The notes under the pieces: model-generated
Database searches by the model: none
Seen by the model: only the letters and a program-made list of their open reading frames with translations
What the model was told of the DNA's origin: nothing
Source: Terriglobia bacterium
GTDB taxonomy: Bacteria; Acidobacteriota; Terriglobia; Bryobacterales; Bryobacteraceae
Direction: 5' to 3'
Length of the DNA: 64,000 bases
Assembly: GCA_010084195.1 (NCBI GenBank)
Contig: RGPS01000001.1
Location: 57,921 to 121,920 of the forward strand
Position numbers and translations under genes: made by a program
Shown: one piece after another, positions 46,401 to 56,200 of the stretch
Layout: every line of letters begins with the position of its first letter
How positions within the stretch are numbered: the first letter of the stretch is position 1

Positions 46401-46696
46401 ATGAGATCCGCGTCTCACCGGAAGCCGAGGCGGAGCTTGACGAGATCTGGCTGTTTGTAGCCCGAAGCAGCGGCAGTATTGACATAGCCAACAGGGTAAC
46501 TGACGGTATTACAGCCCGGTTTGGACTACTGTCCCGTTATCCTGCCGCCGGGCGAATCCGAGAGGATCTGGGGCCAGAGATCAGAACCTTCGTTGCCGAC
46601 GCTTATCTGATCGTGTATAGCCTGGGCGACGCTAATGTTGTAACCGTCCTGCACATCGCCGGCGCGGGTCGCGACGTGTTTCCTTTGGTCCAGTAG
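46397..46696 (+). CDS. ParE/RelE-family toxin
   Basis: A 99-residue toxin of the RelE/ParE superfamily: VSPEAEAELDEIWLFVARSSG opening, central RYPAAGRIREDLGPEIRTF, and YLIVYSLGDANVVTVLHIAGAGRD at the end. The pairing with a ParD-like protein suggests the gyrase-poisoning ParE branch. It begins with GTG overlapping the antitoxin stop. The pair appears intact. Confidence 0.9.
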   Translation: MNEIRVSPEAEAELDEIWLFVARSSGSIDIANRVTDGITARFGLLSRYPAAGRIREDLGPEIRTFVADAYLIVYSLGDANVVTVLHIAGAGRDVFPLVQ

Positions 46697-46707
46697 CCAC
46701 GACGGAT

Positions 46708-47725
46708 TCAGAAGTCCCAGTGCGCAAGGTCAGGGAAATCTGGCACACCATCCACCCAGCGATAGCCGATGACCTCGATTTCAAGAGCTTTTAGCTTTTT
46801 CCGAATGTCGGTCGCCAATTCAATGGGAGCTACAAAAAACAATCCTGGTGACGGGGCGAACCCTGTGCTGTGAAACATCAATTGTCCGATGGCTGAGTAC
46901 AGACTGCCGGTCGACATACTGGGTTTCACCTCAAACAACGAAGTTATCTTTTGTCCTTTGTGGACGTAGATATCGCGGTACTGGTCCTTACCAACCTGAT
47001 ATCCGCGCTCCTTCAGACACTTACGCAGGGTGTTGACGATGATGCCATGATCACAGACAGCCTCGACGGTCCCCGAACGCGCATATCGCTTCTTTCCCTC
47101 GAACTCATCCCCGACATCACGGATCTCAACCTTATCCCCGAAACTTCCGGATGAACTCGTGCCGGAAGTTCGGGAAGGGTTCGCGTGATCGACCAGCTGC
47201 TTAACGCGTTCGACTTCCCGGACGAAGAACTGAATTTGTTGCAGGAGCCGTGGAGACTTCACAGCTCCAACCAGGAAAACGCAGGACTCCTGATCCCCAT
47301 CAATCACGCTTTGGGGCTTACCGACAAAGTGATCCCGAAACAAGGCTGGGCCAATTCCCTTGCGCCCCCCGCCGATTTTGCCCCCTATGACCAAGGCAAA
47401 TGTTGCCTCCGCCGTCTTCCAAAACGACGCCACCGATTCGTCGATTTACCCCATGGAGGGGGAGGTTAATCTCGCAGACGATATTCACCTTCGCCGAAGT
47501 CGATGGGTCCGACGTCCCGAAGGCATTCCAAAATCGCTTGCCGTCAATGACGTCTGGAGCAAACCAGATTCCCAAGTCCGCAGCCCAGTATACGGTTGTC
47601 AGGAAGTCCCCACTGGGATAACCGAGTCGCACCTGGACTTTGCGGGCCCCTTGTCGGATGAACGCCTGCGTGATTTCCCCGACTACTGTCTTCAGTACTG
47701 ACTTCGCCGTGACAACTGGCAACAT
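46708..47725 (-). pseudogene. PD-(D/E)xK-like nuclease gene with frameshift
   Basis: ATG 47725 has AGAGGG at the right spacing and begins MLPVVTAKSVLKTVVGEIT. That frame is protein-like to about 47450 (IVCEINLPLHGVN); the rest continues in another frame as IDESVASFWKTAEATFALVIGG through to the TGA at 46708. The total is one base over whole codons. The C-terminal third has DIYVHKGQKITSLFEVKPSM, a D-(x)n-E-x-K nuclease-like signature, then YSAIGQLMFHS, where the conserved Gln fits the same fold. The family is unknown; it lies next to a toxin-antitoxin pair. Confidence 0.65.
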
Positions 47726-47780
47726 TGCAGGTCCCTCTGGGGCAAGGATAGCGTGCCAGAAAACACCAAGTACGGTACCA

Positions 47781-48827
47781 TCACTTCAGGCTGACCGCGC
47801 CCTCATACCCAGTCAATTCCAGATACCCGACCCCGGTGTGAGACCCCGCGTAATCCACGGCACCCTCCCAGTACTTCGGCCCGGCGTTCTTCGCCGCAAT
47901 CGCCTGGTTCGGCAGCACCGCCTTCGCAGTAATGTCAATCCCCAGCGTTGGCACCTTCACACGCCACTCAATCGGGTACTTCCCCCACTTCGCCCCCGGT
48001 TCCAGCGTGAAATCGGCGCGGCTGAGATGACGTGGCTTCCCTGCGGCATCAATGAAGGTCCCGGAAGCGTTCGGGTCAATCGTCCCATCCTTCCTTCGCA
48101 ACCGAAATAGCATCAGTTCGGTCTTGTTCTCCAATTGGATGCTGAACCAGTCCCACCCCGCCTGATCAGCCGACAGTGATTGACTGAACCACTCATGGTC
48201 CATCCAGGCAGTCCCCGATACCGTATGTGTCTCCCGGCCAATCTGAATCGTCCCGGATGCCGCCAAACGCGGGAACGAAACATAGTGCGAAGCCCGACCT
48301 TTGCCTTCCGCCTTCCGGCTGATCCCGTCCTCGCCATGGATCACCAGCGGCTTCAGCGGCGTCAGGTCGAAGTGGAAACTGTAGCCGGAGCCAAGCGCAT
48401 CCAGAACCTGCTTCTCCCCTGTCCACTTCACCTGCCAGTTCCCGTTCCAGACTCTGGAATCTGCCGCACTGGCCCCCGCAATCCCCGGCCCCTTCCGGTT
48501 CAGCCTCTCATCGAACAGAAACTTCTTCCCCGAAGGATCCGTCACCGCCGCATGGGCGAGGTAAAGATTCTCAACCGCCCACGTTGAAGGATTCCCCGTC
48601 CCTGGTTTCGCCCCCTGACGAAAGAACACCAGCTCGAACCCGAACCGTTTACCCTGCTGATCCTGCACATTACCCGTGTAATACCACCATTCAGTGCGGA
48701 AGTCTTCGTGTTCGAAGTGGTCGCGTGGGAACTGGTAGTGGTACCCAGGTAGGGCTTCGCGGTACTGGAAGTCGGCTGACGCCAGCGGCAGCGTCGCCAT
48801 CAAAAAGATGCCTGCCATTGTTACCAT
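47781..48827 (-). CDS. CrtC/lipocalin-like domain exported protein
   Basis: A 348-residue protein with a signal peptide ([15 protein letters not shown]). The start of the mature part ([26 protein letters not shown]) is the hallmark of the CrtC/AttH lipocalin-like fold, which includes carotenoid 1,2-hydratases but mostly uncharacterised proteins. [11 protein letters not shown] and the later [10 protein letters not shown] also fit. ATG 48827 has AAAGG nearby; the much longer open frame above it runs antisense to metX and is not real. Only 12 bases separate this start from that of metX. Confidence 0.88.
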   Translation of the reverse strand: MVTMAGIFLMATLPLASADFQYREALPGYHYQFPRDHFEHEDFRTEWWYYTGNVQDQQGKRFGFELVFFRQGAKPGTGNPSTWAVENLYLAHAAVTDPSGKKFLFDERLNRKGPGIAGASAADSRVWNGNWQVKWTGEKQVLDALGSGYSFHFDLTPLKPLVIHGEDGISRKAEGKGRASHYVSFPRLAASGTIQIGRETHTVSGTAWMDHEWFSQSLSADQAGWDWFSIQLENKTELMLFRLRRKDGTIDPNASGTFIDAAGKPRHLSRADFTLEPGAKWGKYPIEWRVKVPTLGIDITAKAVLPNQAIAAKNAGPKYWEGAVDYAGSHTGVGYLELTGYEGAVSLK

Positions 48828-48839
48828 GAGGTTGCCTTT

Positions 48840-49952
48840 ATGGTTGTTGAAACTCAGATAGCTCAATTCGACAGTATCGCGCTCGACTCCGGCGCGACGC
48901 TCATGCCGGTCGAAATCGCTTACGAAGCCTATGGTCGTCTGAACGCCGAAAAATCCAACGGCATCCTCATCACCCACGCTTTCACAGGAGACGCCCACGC
49001 CGCAGGGGTCAGCCACGATGGAGGCAAACCCGGCTGGTGGGACAACATGATCGGCCCCGGCAAGGCCTTCGATACCGACCGCTATTTCGTCATCTGCTCC
49101 AACGTCCTCGGCGGCTGCCAGGGCACCACCGGGCCTGCATCCATCAACCCCGCCACCGGTAAACCGTATGCCATGTCGTTCCCCGTCATCACGATTCGGG
49201 ACATGGTTCGCCTCCAGCGCATGCTGGTCCTGAGCCTCGGCATCACCAGGCTGCTGGCGGTTGCGGGAGGCTCCATGGGCGGCATGCAGGCCCTTGAATG
49301 GGCCGTCAGCTATCCGGAAATGCTGCTCTCGTGCATCCCGGTCGCCACCACCTGGCGCCACAGCGCCCAGCAAATCGCTTTCAATGAGGTTGGTCGCCAA
49401 TCCATCATGGCCGATCCGGACTGGAACCAGGGCGAGTATTACGACACGAAGCCCCCCGCGCGCGGTCTGGCAGTAGCCCGTATGGTCGGCCACATCACCT
49501 ACATGAGTGACGAATCCATGCGCGAAAAATTCGGGCGCCGCCTCCGCGAAAAGGACAAGTTCGGCTTCGATTTCGGCGTCGATTTCGAAGTGGAGAGTTA
49601 CCTCCGCTACCGCGGCTCGCAGTTCGTTTCGCGCTTCGACGCGAACTCGTACCTCTACATCACCAAGGCCGAAGACTACTTCGATCTCGCCAACGGCACA
49701 GGGGCGCTCGCCGACGCGTTCCGCACCGTCCAAACCCGTTTCCTCGTCATCAGCTTCACCTCCGACTGGCTCTACCCAAGCTACCAGTCGCAGGAAATCG
49801 TCCGTGTCCTCCGCCGCCTGAATGGCGATGTCGCCTACTGCGACCTCCCGTCCAACTACGGCCACGACGCCTTCCTGGTTGACGTGGCCGAACAAACCGA
49901 ACTGGTGCGCGGCTTCCTCGCCAGCACCGCCCGCACTGTGAGGCCCGCCTGA
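48840..49952 (+). CDS. metX: Homoserine O-acetyltransferase (MetX)
   Basis: A 370-residue alpha/beta hydrolase that activates homoserine for methionine synthesis. Motifs: the oxyanion region [13 protein letters not shown], the nucleophile elbow GGSMGGMQ at about residues 141-148, catalytic Asp in FTSDWLYP and His in NYGHDAFLV. The family also includes serine and succinyl variants, so acyl and acceptor specificity rest on the metW neighbour. The stop overlaps the metW start (TGATG). ATG 48840 lies in the tight divergent gap with the CrtC-like gene. Confidence 0.95.
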   Translation: MVVETQIAQFDSIALDSGATLMPVEIAYEAYGRLNAEKSNGILITHAFTGDAHAAGVSHDGGKPGWWDNMIGPGKAFDTDRYFVICSNVLGGCQGTTGPASINPATGKPYAMSFPVITIRDMVRLQRMLVLSLGITRLLAVAGGSMGGMQALEWAVSYPEMLLSCIPVATTWRHSAQQIAFNEVGRQSIMADPDWNQGEYYDTKPPARGLAVARMVGHITYMSDESMREKFGRRLREKDKFGFDFGVDFEVESYLRYRGSQFVSRFDANSYLYITKAEDYFDLANGTGALADAFRTVQTRFLVISFTSDWLYPSYQSQEIVRVLRRLNGDVAYCDLPSNYGHDAFLVDVAEQTELVRGFLASTARTVRPA

Positions 49953-50578
49953 TGTCCGGCACCGTAATCGAATCCCCTCGCGTCTCCCTCGAAGAACGCC
50001 CCGATTTCAGCGTTATCACCCAAATCATTGAACCAGCCACCCGGGTTCTCGATCTTGGTTGCGGCGAAGGTGAAGTCCTCGCCTGGCTCGTTGAGAACAA
50101 GCACGTACTGGCCCGTGGCGTCGAGATCTCGCCGTCCCTGGTCCGCAAAGCTATCGCGCGCGGCGTTTCCGTATATCAGGGCGACATCGACGAAGGCCTG
50201 GCCGATTACCCCGACGGGGCATTTGACTACGTCATCCTCAGCCAGACGCTCCAGGAAACCCGCTCCCCTCTCGAGGTCGTCAGCGAGATGCTGCGGGTGG
50301 GCCGCAGAGCCATCATTTCGTTCCCGAATTTCGGCCACTGGAACGTACGCTGGTCCATGCTGTTCACAGGTCAGGCCCCCAAAACCAAACTCTTCCCCTA
50401 CGACTGGTACAACTCGCCCAACATCCACTTCCTGAGCATTCAGGACTTCGAAAATCTCTGCGAGCAACATGGCTTCCCCATCGAGAAGCGATACTTCCTT
50501 GCGGGATCTTCCCGCATCAGGATGCTGCCCAATCTGATGGCCCAAACGGCGGTGTTTTTGCTCGGCCCGAAGCGGTAA
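49952..50578 (+). CDS. metW: Methionine biosynthesis protein MetW
   Basis: A 208-residue methyltransferase-fold protein. Motif I is VLDLGCGEGEVLAWL, and the tail shows FPNFGHWNVRWSMLFTGQAPKT, the most conserved stretch of MetW. In proteobacteria MetW supports MetX activity and the two genes are nearly always adjacent, as here. The coupling by overlap implies equal amounts of both proteins. Confidence 0.95.
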   Translation: MSGTVIESPRVSLEERPDFSVITQIIEPATRVLDLGCGEGEVLAWLVENKHVLARGVEISPSLVRKAIARGVSVYQGDIDEGLADYPDGAFDYVILSQTLQETRSPLEVVSEMLRVGRRAIISFPNFGHWNVRWSMLFTGQAPKTKLFPYDWYNSPNIHFLSIQDFENLCEQHGFPIEKRYFLAGSSRIRMLPNLMAQTAVFLLGPKR

Positions 50579-50674
50579 GCGGCTCGGCGAAATAGACGGT
50601 TGGGTCCCTGACATGCGCCGAATTCGAAGGCTGCGCAGTTTGCTGAATCAGGGCCGTTCGCGTACGATGAAGCC

Positions 50675-50913
50675 ATGAAAAAGTCACCCCGAACGCTCTC
50701 TTACTCGGTGTATTACGAACAGGCCCCGACAGAGGTTACGTGGCTTTCGTGCCCGCATTGCCGGGCTGTCACACACAGGGTGAAACACTCGAGGAAACGG
50801 AGAGCAATGTCATAGAAGCGATTGGCCTTTACCTCGAATGCCTCACAGCCGAAGGGCAGCCTGCGCCAATTGAAGGGCGGTCCTTTGAGTGTCGCGTGAC
50901 CCTCGCGGGCTGA
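50675..50913 (+). pseudogene. HicB antitoxin with frameshift
   Basis: The first frame gives TLSYSVYYEQAP, and after loss of one base near 50733 the second frame gives GYVAFVPALPGCHTQGETL and NVIEAIGLYLECLTAEGQP, the standard HicB N-terminal domain, ending RVTLAG at TGA 50913. The total of 239 bases is one short of whole codons. There is no helix-turn-helix tail, as in short HicBs. HicA remnants follow directly, so this is a decayed hicB-hicA pair. Confidence 0.8.
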
Positions 50914-50916
50914 TCC

Positions 50917-51110
50917 CTGTCCCGAATACCCTCGCTCACTGCGAGGTAAGTCATCCGTGTGTTGAAACGAGGCGGCTTCGTGAAACCCGCACCCGCACGG
51001 TTGTGCCCGTCCACACAAGCGGACAATCCAGGAACCTCTGTTGCGCGCCATAATTCGGGACGCGCAACTATTCGTGGACCAGGGCCTGGCACTCCTTTGG
51101 ATTGCAGCTC
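50917..51110 (+). pseudogene. HicA toxin remnant
   Basis: Fragments in different frames match HicA in order: VIRVLKRGGFV, then RTVVPVH, then PLLRAIIRDAQL. An in-frame TAA and at least two shifts separate them, so no toxin can be made. Together with the shifted hicB it documents the loss of a whole toxin-antitoxin unit. The order antitoxin then toxin is the less common one for HicAB. Confidence 0.65.
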
Positions 51111-51125
51111 GGCTGCCCGCTCACG

Positions 51126-52334
51126 TTACTGAATCGTCGGTGCTATTTTGAGGCCGGGCTTCAGGGCGACGTCAGACGGCTGAGCCACCAGATCGGCGTC
51201 TGCCAGACCACTGAGAACTTCGACACGAAGGGCGTCTGAGGCACCTGTCCTGATATTGCGCCACTGAACGGTGCCGGTAGTTTTGTCAAGAAGATAGACG
51301 CCTGTCCCGCTTTCACGACGCACGGCGGTGCGGGGAATGGTCAGCGCATTTTCAACAACCTGCGTGAGGATGAAGGCGTTGACATTGGTTCCGGGGACGA
51401 GCTCGGCACCGGGGTTGGCGATTGTGCAAAGAACCTCTCCCACCTGCCGAGAGCCCAGGGCAATCACCTGGGTGGGTTTTTGCTCCACCTTGCCGGTCCA
51501 TTCCCGCCCGGGGAGCGCATCCCAGGTGATGCGAACGGGCTGGCCGGTGGCGACCCGCCCGAGTTCCGGTTCGTCAACGTAAACCCGGACGCGGACCGGG
51601 TCGAGTTGGCCTACGCTTCCGAGGATGTCCCCCGCATTGAGGAAAGCGCCTGCCCGAATGGGGAGATTGTAGACGCTTCCGGCCGTCGGGGATTTGAGGA
51701 TATTGCGGGAGATACGGCCCGCAATCAGGTCAACGCTGGCCTGGGCTTCGCGGATTCGCGCCCGGGCTGCATCGAGGTCTGTGCGGGCCACCAGAGAGAA
51801 GCGCTTTTGTGCCAGCGATTGCAGCTGGTTATCGATGTCGCGGATGCCCTGAGCGGCCTGGTCTGCTTCGAATTTGGTTGCGGCGCTGGCCTGCACGAGG
51901 CGGTTGAGGGCGTCGAGGTTCTTCTGGGCGGCTTCACGTTGCCCCCGGAGCCGCGCTTGTGCGCCCTCAATTTCGGCAATCTCCGAGCCACGGCCCCCGG
52001 CTTCCAGGGCCGAGAGTTCCGCATTCATCTGGGCGACACGGGCCTGGGCGGCGGTCAGTTCTTCGGATTGGTCGGGGGCGGCAAGCTCCGCGAGGGCTTG
52101 CCCGGCGCGAACGGTGCTTCCTTGCAGTACCATCAGCTTCTGAATGAGGCCTGGCGCAGGGACGCGGACTTCCGTGTAGGTAAGAGGCTCCAGCCTGCCG
52201 TTGGTGGAAAGCGTACTGGCCAGGCGTTCACGGGCGGTTTTGGCGAACGGGACTTTCGGGAGTTCGGTCTGGTCCCGGTAGACGAACCAGCCGGCTACGG
52301 CCACCAGGGCCAGCAGGGCGAGGAGTTTTTTCAT
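51126..52334 (-). CDS. RND efflux periplasmic adaptor (HlyD/MFP family)
   Basis: A 402-residue membrane-fusion protein with one N-terminal membrane helix (LLALLALVAVAGWFVY). The lipoyl half motif VPAPGLIQKLMVLQGSTVRAGQALAEL is followed by a long coiled-coil hairpin (about residues 90-215), the second lipoyl part LKSPTAGSVYNLPIRAGAFLNAGD, and a beta-barrel (VRVYVDEPELGRVATGQPV). The transporter and outer-membrane channel are not in this window, so its partner is unknown. Its start overlaps the stop of the 178-residue gene (ATGA). Confidence 0.9.
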   Translation of the reverse strand: MKKLLALLALVAVAGWFVYRDQTELPKVPFAKTARERLASTLSTNGRLEPLTYTEVRVPAPGLIQKLMVLQGSTVRAGQALAELAAPDQSEELTAAQARVAQMNAELSALEAGGRGSEIAEIEGAQARLRGQREAAQKNLDALNRLVQASAATKFEADQAAQGIRDIDNQLQSLAQKRFSLVARTDLDAARARIREAQASVDLIAGRISRNILKSPTAGSVYNLPIRAGAFLNAGDILGSVGQLDPVRVRVYVDEPELGRVATGQPVRITWDALPGREWTGKVEQKPTQVIALGSRQVGEVLCTIANPGAELVPGTNVNAFILTQVVENALTIPRTAVRRESGTGVYLLDKTTGTVQWRNIRTGASDALRVEVLSGLADADLVAQPSDVALKPGLKIAPTIQ

Positions 52335-52867
52335 GATAACTTCGCCGCGCAGTAGTCAAACAGGATTTGCCATTCCACCAATTGCACCTGCATGGCCAGT
52401 TTCTCCTCACGTGAACCGGGGCGCCGGTGTGCGGCTTCGCAGTAGTCAATGAACCCGAGTGGATCCCACTTCTCTCCTGCCGGGTATCCCAGACCCCGGG
52501 CAGCTGCGGCGAGGGTGGGGAAGACGGGATGTTTGCCCACACGGCGGAACCAGTAGGCGGCATTTTCGGCGTCAGGCTCCTGGCGGTGCATAATGCCGTG
52601 CCAGAAGCTGCCGTCCGGAGTCTCCAAAGCCTGGGCGAGGGTGTGGCCTTCGTCGAGGCAGGAGAAGTACAAATACAGTCCGCACAGCGCGGCCTCGGGA
52701 GCACGCGCTTCGGGGAAGAGGCCGACGGCGGAGAGCGTTTTCAGATGTTCTTTGGCTTCACTTGAGGACGGCCCCGAAGGTGCCAGCGGCATGGGGCGCA
52801 GCCCGTGTTCACCCATGGCGAGGATTTCAAGAACGGTCGGCCCATAGTCTGTAGCAAGAAAATCCAC
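52331..52867 (-). CDS. Conserved hypothetical protein with FWHGIMHRQEPD motif
   Basis: A 178-residue cytosolic protein, all-helical by appearance. The most striking stretch is FWHGIMHRQEPDAENAAYWFRRVGKHP, whose repeated His and acidic residues could bind a metal; the same pattern is familiar from acidobacterial and planctomycete proteins of unknown function. DYGPTVLEILAMGEHGLRPMPL opens the protein. It is the upstream member of a pair with the RND adaptor. No reaction is proposed. Confidence 0.75.
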   Translation of the reverse strand: MDFLATDYGPTVLEILAMGEHGLRPMPLAPSGPSSSEAKEHLKTLSAVGLFPEARAPEAALCGLYLYFSCLDEGHTLAQALETPDGSFWHGIMHRQEPDAENAAYWFRRVGKHPVFPTLAAAARGLGYPAGEKWDPLGFIDYCEAAHRRPGSREEKLAMQVQLVEWQILFDYCAAKLS

Positions 52868-53202
52868 TAGTGACTAAGATACCGAACGGACTGGTCTGGT
52901 TTCAGCCGGAGACGGGGCCTTTCGCCTCGCATAGTGCCCCCGCGTTGTGCCTGACAAGGTGGCAAGACGGGATTCGCCGGAGATGAAGGGCGTTCCGAGG
53001 TGATCTCCCGGATAGGGAGCGGACTGGCTTGGCCGCAGACGACGGCAACGGCAGACGACGGCAACGAAAGGGGCGGCTGGGGTACGGGCAGCCAAGGGGC
53101 CGCGCGCAGGCCGAGGCGCATCGGGAGTTCCGCTGCTCTCGATGCCAGCCCTGGGGTGCTTTGACTTCAGGAAGGGCCGCTGAAACTTGCGAGAGCGTCG
53201 CG
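52868..53202. other. Gap without a recognisable gene
   Basis: No protein-like frame stands out on either strand. It includes a 16-base tandem duplication (GCAGACGACGGCAACG at 53035-53050 and again at 53051-53066). The region lies between the promoter side of the 178-residue gene and the terminator of the TonB receptor. Confidence 0.4.
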
Positions 53203-53254
53203 AAAAAAAACGCCAGACGCCACAGGCCCTGATTCGGGCTTGTGGTGTCTGGCG
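53203..53254 (-). terminator. Rho-independent terminator of the TonB receptor gene
   Basis: Two 19-base arms (53211-53229 and 53236-53254) pair with only two mismatches around a 6-base loop. On the transcribed strand the stem is followed by eight Ts (53210-53203). It lies 26 bases after the receptor's stop codon. This is the strongest intrinsic terminator in the window. Confidence 0.93.
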
Positions 53255-53279
53255 GCGTAATTACGACCGACCAGGCTGG

Positions 53280-56200
53280 CTAGAAGGAGATCTTGCCGCC
53301 GAGCTGGACGTTACGGGCTGAGGTGGTGGTGGCGGTGATATTGCCGAATGTGGCGGCCTGAATGTTGGACGCCGGGTTGGCAAATTCCGGATTATTCCAG
53401 ATGTTGAACGCTTCGGCTCGGAAGGTGAACCGGACACGTTCGGTGATCGGGAAGGTCTTGTGGAGCGACATGTCCCAATTGAACAGGTGCGGTCCACGCA
53501 GGACGTTGCGGCCCATGCTGCCGTACGCGAAGATACCGGCGGCGACGTTGCCGGGGACAGCGAACGAGGTGGGGTTGATGCAGGCCGTGAGGCGACCGGC
53601 ACCGCAATCCCAAACCGGGGGCTTGATGAGGTCAGGGCGCTGCACACCCTGGGAACTGGTGTTTGCGGCATCCGTATTCATGGACAGGTTGAAGGGGGTC
53701 CCGCTCTGCAGCGTGAACAGCCCGTTGACCTGCCAGCCACCGAATGCCGTCTTCATCGCCTTGCTGCCGGTACTGAAGAACGGTACCTCGTAGATAAAGG
53801 TTCCGGTGACGCGATGGCGAAGGTCAAAGTTGGCGTTCGAGTAGTCACGACGCCAGTTGTAGGGGTCCATGGAACTGCCGCCGCCGTTGGAATCGGCAGT
53901 CGCATCCAGAGCGTGTGACCATGTGTAGCTGCCATTCACCTGAACACCGTGGCTCATGCGCTGGTTCACTGTGACGGCGAGGTGATGGTAGTTCGACATC
54001 ACATCGTTGGCGACTGTTCGGATCTGGCCGAATAACTGGTTCGGGCGACGAGGGTTTACCGCCCCAGGTCCCGGCAGGTACGGGGTGTTGTTGAAGTAGT
54101 TGCGATCCAGATGATAGGTGTGGGATCCGAGGTACTGCACGTCGAGGCCAGTCGTTTTGGTGAGTTGGCGCTGCACTCCGAGGCTCCACTGGTTCATGGT
54201 GGCTGGTGGCAGACGCCCCGTGTTGGTGATCCAGTTCTGTGACACGGACGTGCTGCAACCGGCCCCGATGGGATTCGCCAGCGAGATGGTCGGCGTATTC
54301 GGCAGGGAGTTGCAGGTGGTGGAGTTACCGAACGGCGGGTTGGTGGTCAGGAATGTGAAGCTGTTGGTTTGGTTGGGGTTGTAGTAGATACCACCGCCCA
54401 AACGAATCACAGTCTTGTCGTCGAACCGATACGCGATACCGAGGCGAGGTGCCCAGCTGCTGTGGTTCGGTTCGTGCAAACGGAAGCCCGGCGCAGGCGT
54501 GGTGGCCGGAACGGCAGCGGTCTGTTCCTTATTCAACAGTCGGGCAAAACCGGCGACCGAGTAGGGAACCGTCTGGAGTTCGTAGCGGATGCCGTAGTTG
54601 ATGGTGAGGCGCTTCGAAACCTGCCAGTTGTCGAGAACAAAGAAACCATCGCGCCAGGTGGCTACATCACCCTGGTACTGGATGGTGGGGGTGACGAGGT
54701 TCTGAACGTGGCCGAGGACAAAATCAGCCGGGGCATAACCAGAGAACTGGCCGTTGAAGTTAAAGACACCCCGGGGGCTGTTGGCAGCGCTGCGCGAGGT
54801 GTAGAGCTTGCGGGCCTCGGCACCGGCGATGATGCTGTGGTTCCGTTTCACCCAGCTAAGCTGTTCGGAAGCCTGAATGGTGCTGTCCTTCTGGAACCAG
54901 TTGGTACCCGCATTACCCCAGCCGGCGAAGCCGCTGACGTTGAACTCAGGCGTGCCGGGGTTCTTGCTCTTGCTGTCGGCGTCGAAACCGGCAATACCCA
55001 GTTTGGTGCCTGCGTCAGCCAGACCGTTTACGTAAAAATAATTGACGGCGTCGGTGTTGAGGGCCTGGCGACCGATACGGAAGTCATTCACCAGGTTCGG
55101 GGTCACGGTATGGGTGTAGCCGACGGTGTAGTTCTCGGTGAGGGCCGGGATTTCCGCCGCGTTGAACTTAATCGCCGCTCCGTTGGCGATCTTCAGGTCC
55201 TGCCGCTGGTAGCGAAAGAAGAGGCGGCCTTTGGTGCCGATACTCTGGTCGAGACGATCCACAGTTTGGTCGCTGGTGATCAGTGACGGGAAGACCGTGT
55301 TGAAGTTCTGCGTGATGGCACCAACGACGCTGGGCTTCACGTAGTACTGCTGCAGCGCCGTCGCGATGGGCGAAATGCGGGAAGTGGGAACGATGTTACC
55401 GGGGAAGGGCGTGCCGCTGTTGGACGGATCCCTCACGATGGTCGGATTGGCCGAGAAATTACCGGCGAAGAACTGTTCCGTGAGAACGGTATTGCCGTTG
55501 GAGAGGGTCTGCCTCTTGTTCTTCAACCGTTCCACGGAACCCATGAAGAAGGTCTTGTCCTTGCCGTTATAGAGTTTCGGGATGATGACCGGGCCGTCAA
55601 TCTCAAAACCGTACTGATTCTGGCGGAGGGCCGTCTTCTTGAAGTTGGCGGGGAGGAAGTAGCCCCTGGCATCGAACGCGTCATTGCGGATGAACTCGAC
55701 GAGATTGCCGTGGAGTGCATTCGTACCGCTCTTGGTGATCACGTTGATGTGGACGCCCAGATAAGCGCCGTACTGGGCGGAGTATGTTCCGCTCTGCACT
55801 TCCACTTCCTGAACCGTCTCCACCATGGGTTGCGTTGGTGACGTCGTGATCAGGTTATTCATAATGCTGATGCCATCGAGCGACATGCTGTTCTGAATTT
55901 CGCGAGTGCCAGCGCCGATGAAGGCCTGCCCAGGCGGGACGCCCTGGGTGCCCTTGGTGCCGGGAATTACGCCGGCGGTGGTGGTTGCCAGCATCATGGC
56001 GTTGCGGCCATTCATGGGCAGGTCTGCAAGTTGCCTGTTGGAGATGAGGGCCGAGACGGCTGCGTCATCGGTCTTCAGCAGCGGCGCGCCGGCTTCTACG
56101 GTTACGGAGTCGGCGACAGTGCCGGGGGCAAGCGTGAAATCATTGCGGACAGTTTGGTTGACGCTGACTTCACTGCCGGTGCGCTGTGAGCGCGAAAAAC

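Noticed and set aside
48828..49895. N-terminal extension of the CrtC-like frame to 704 codons
   Set aside because: The extension is antisense to metX and precedes a clear signal peptide and ribosome-binding site at 48827.
53035..53066. Two 16-base tandem copies as a regulatory site
   Set aside because: Only two copies exist, with no symmetry and no nearby start codon on the right strand; chance duplication is enough.
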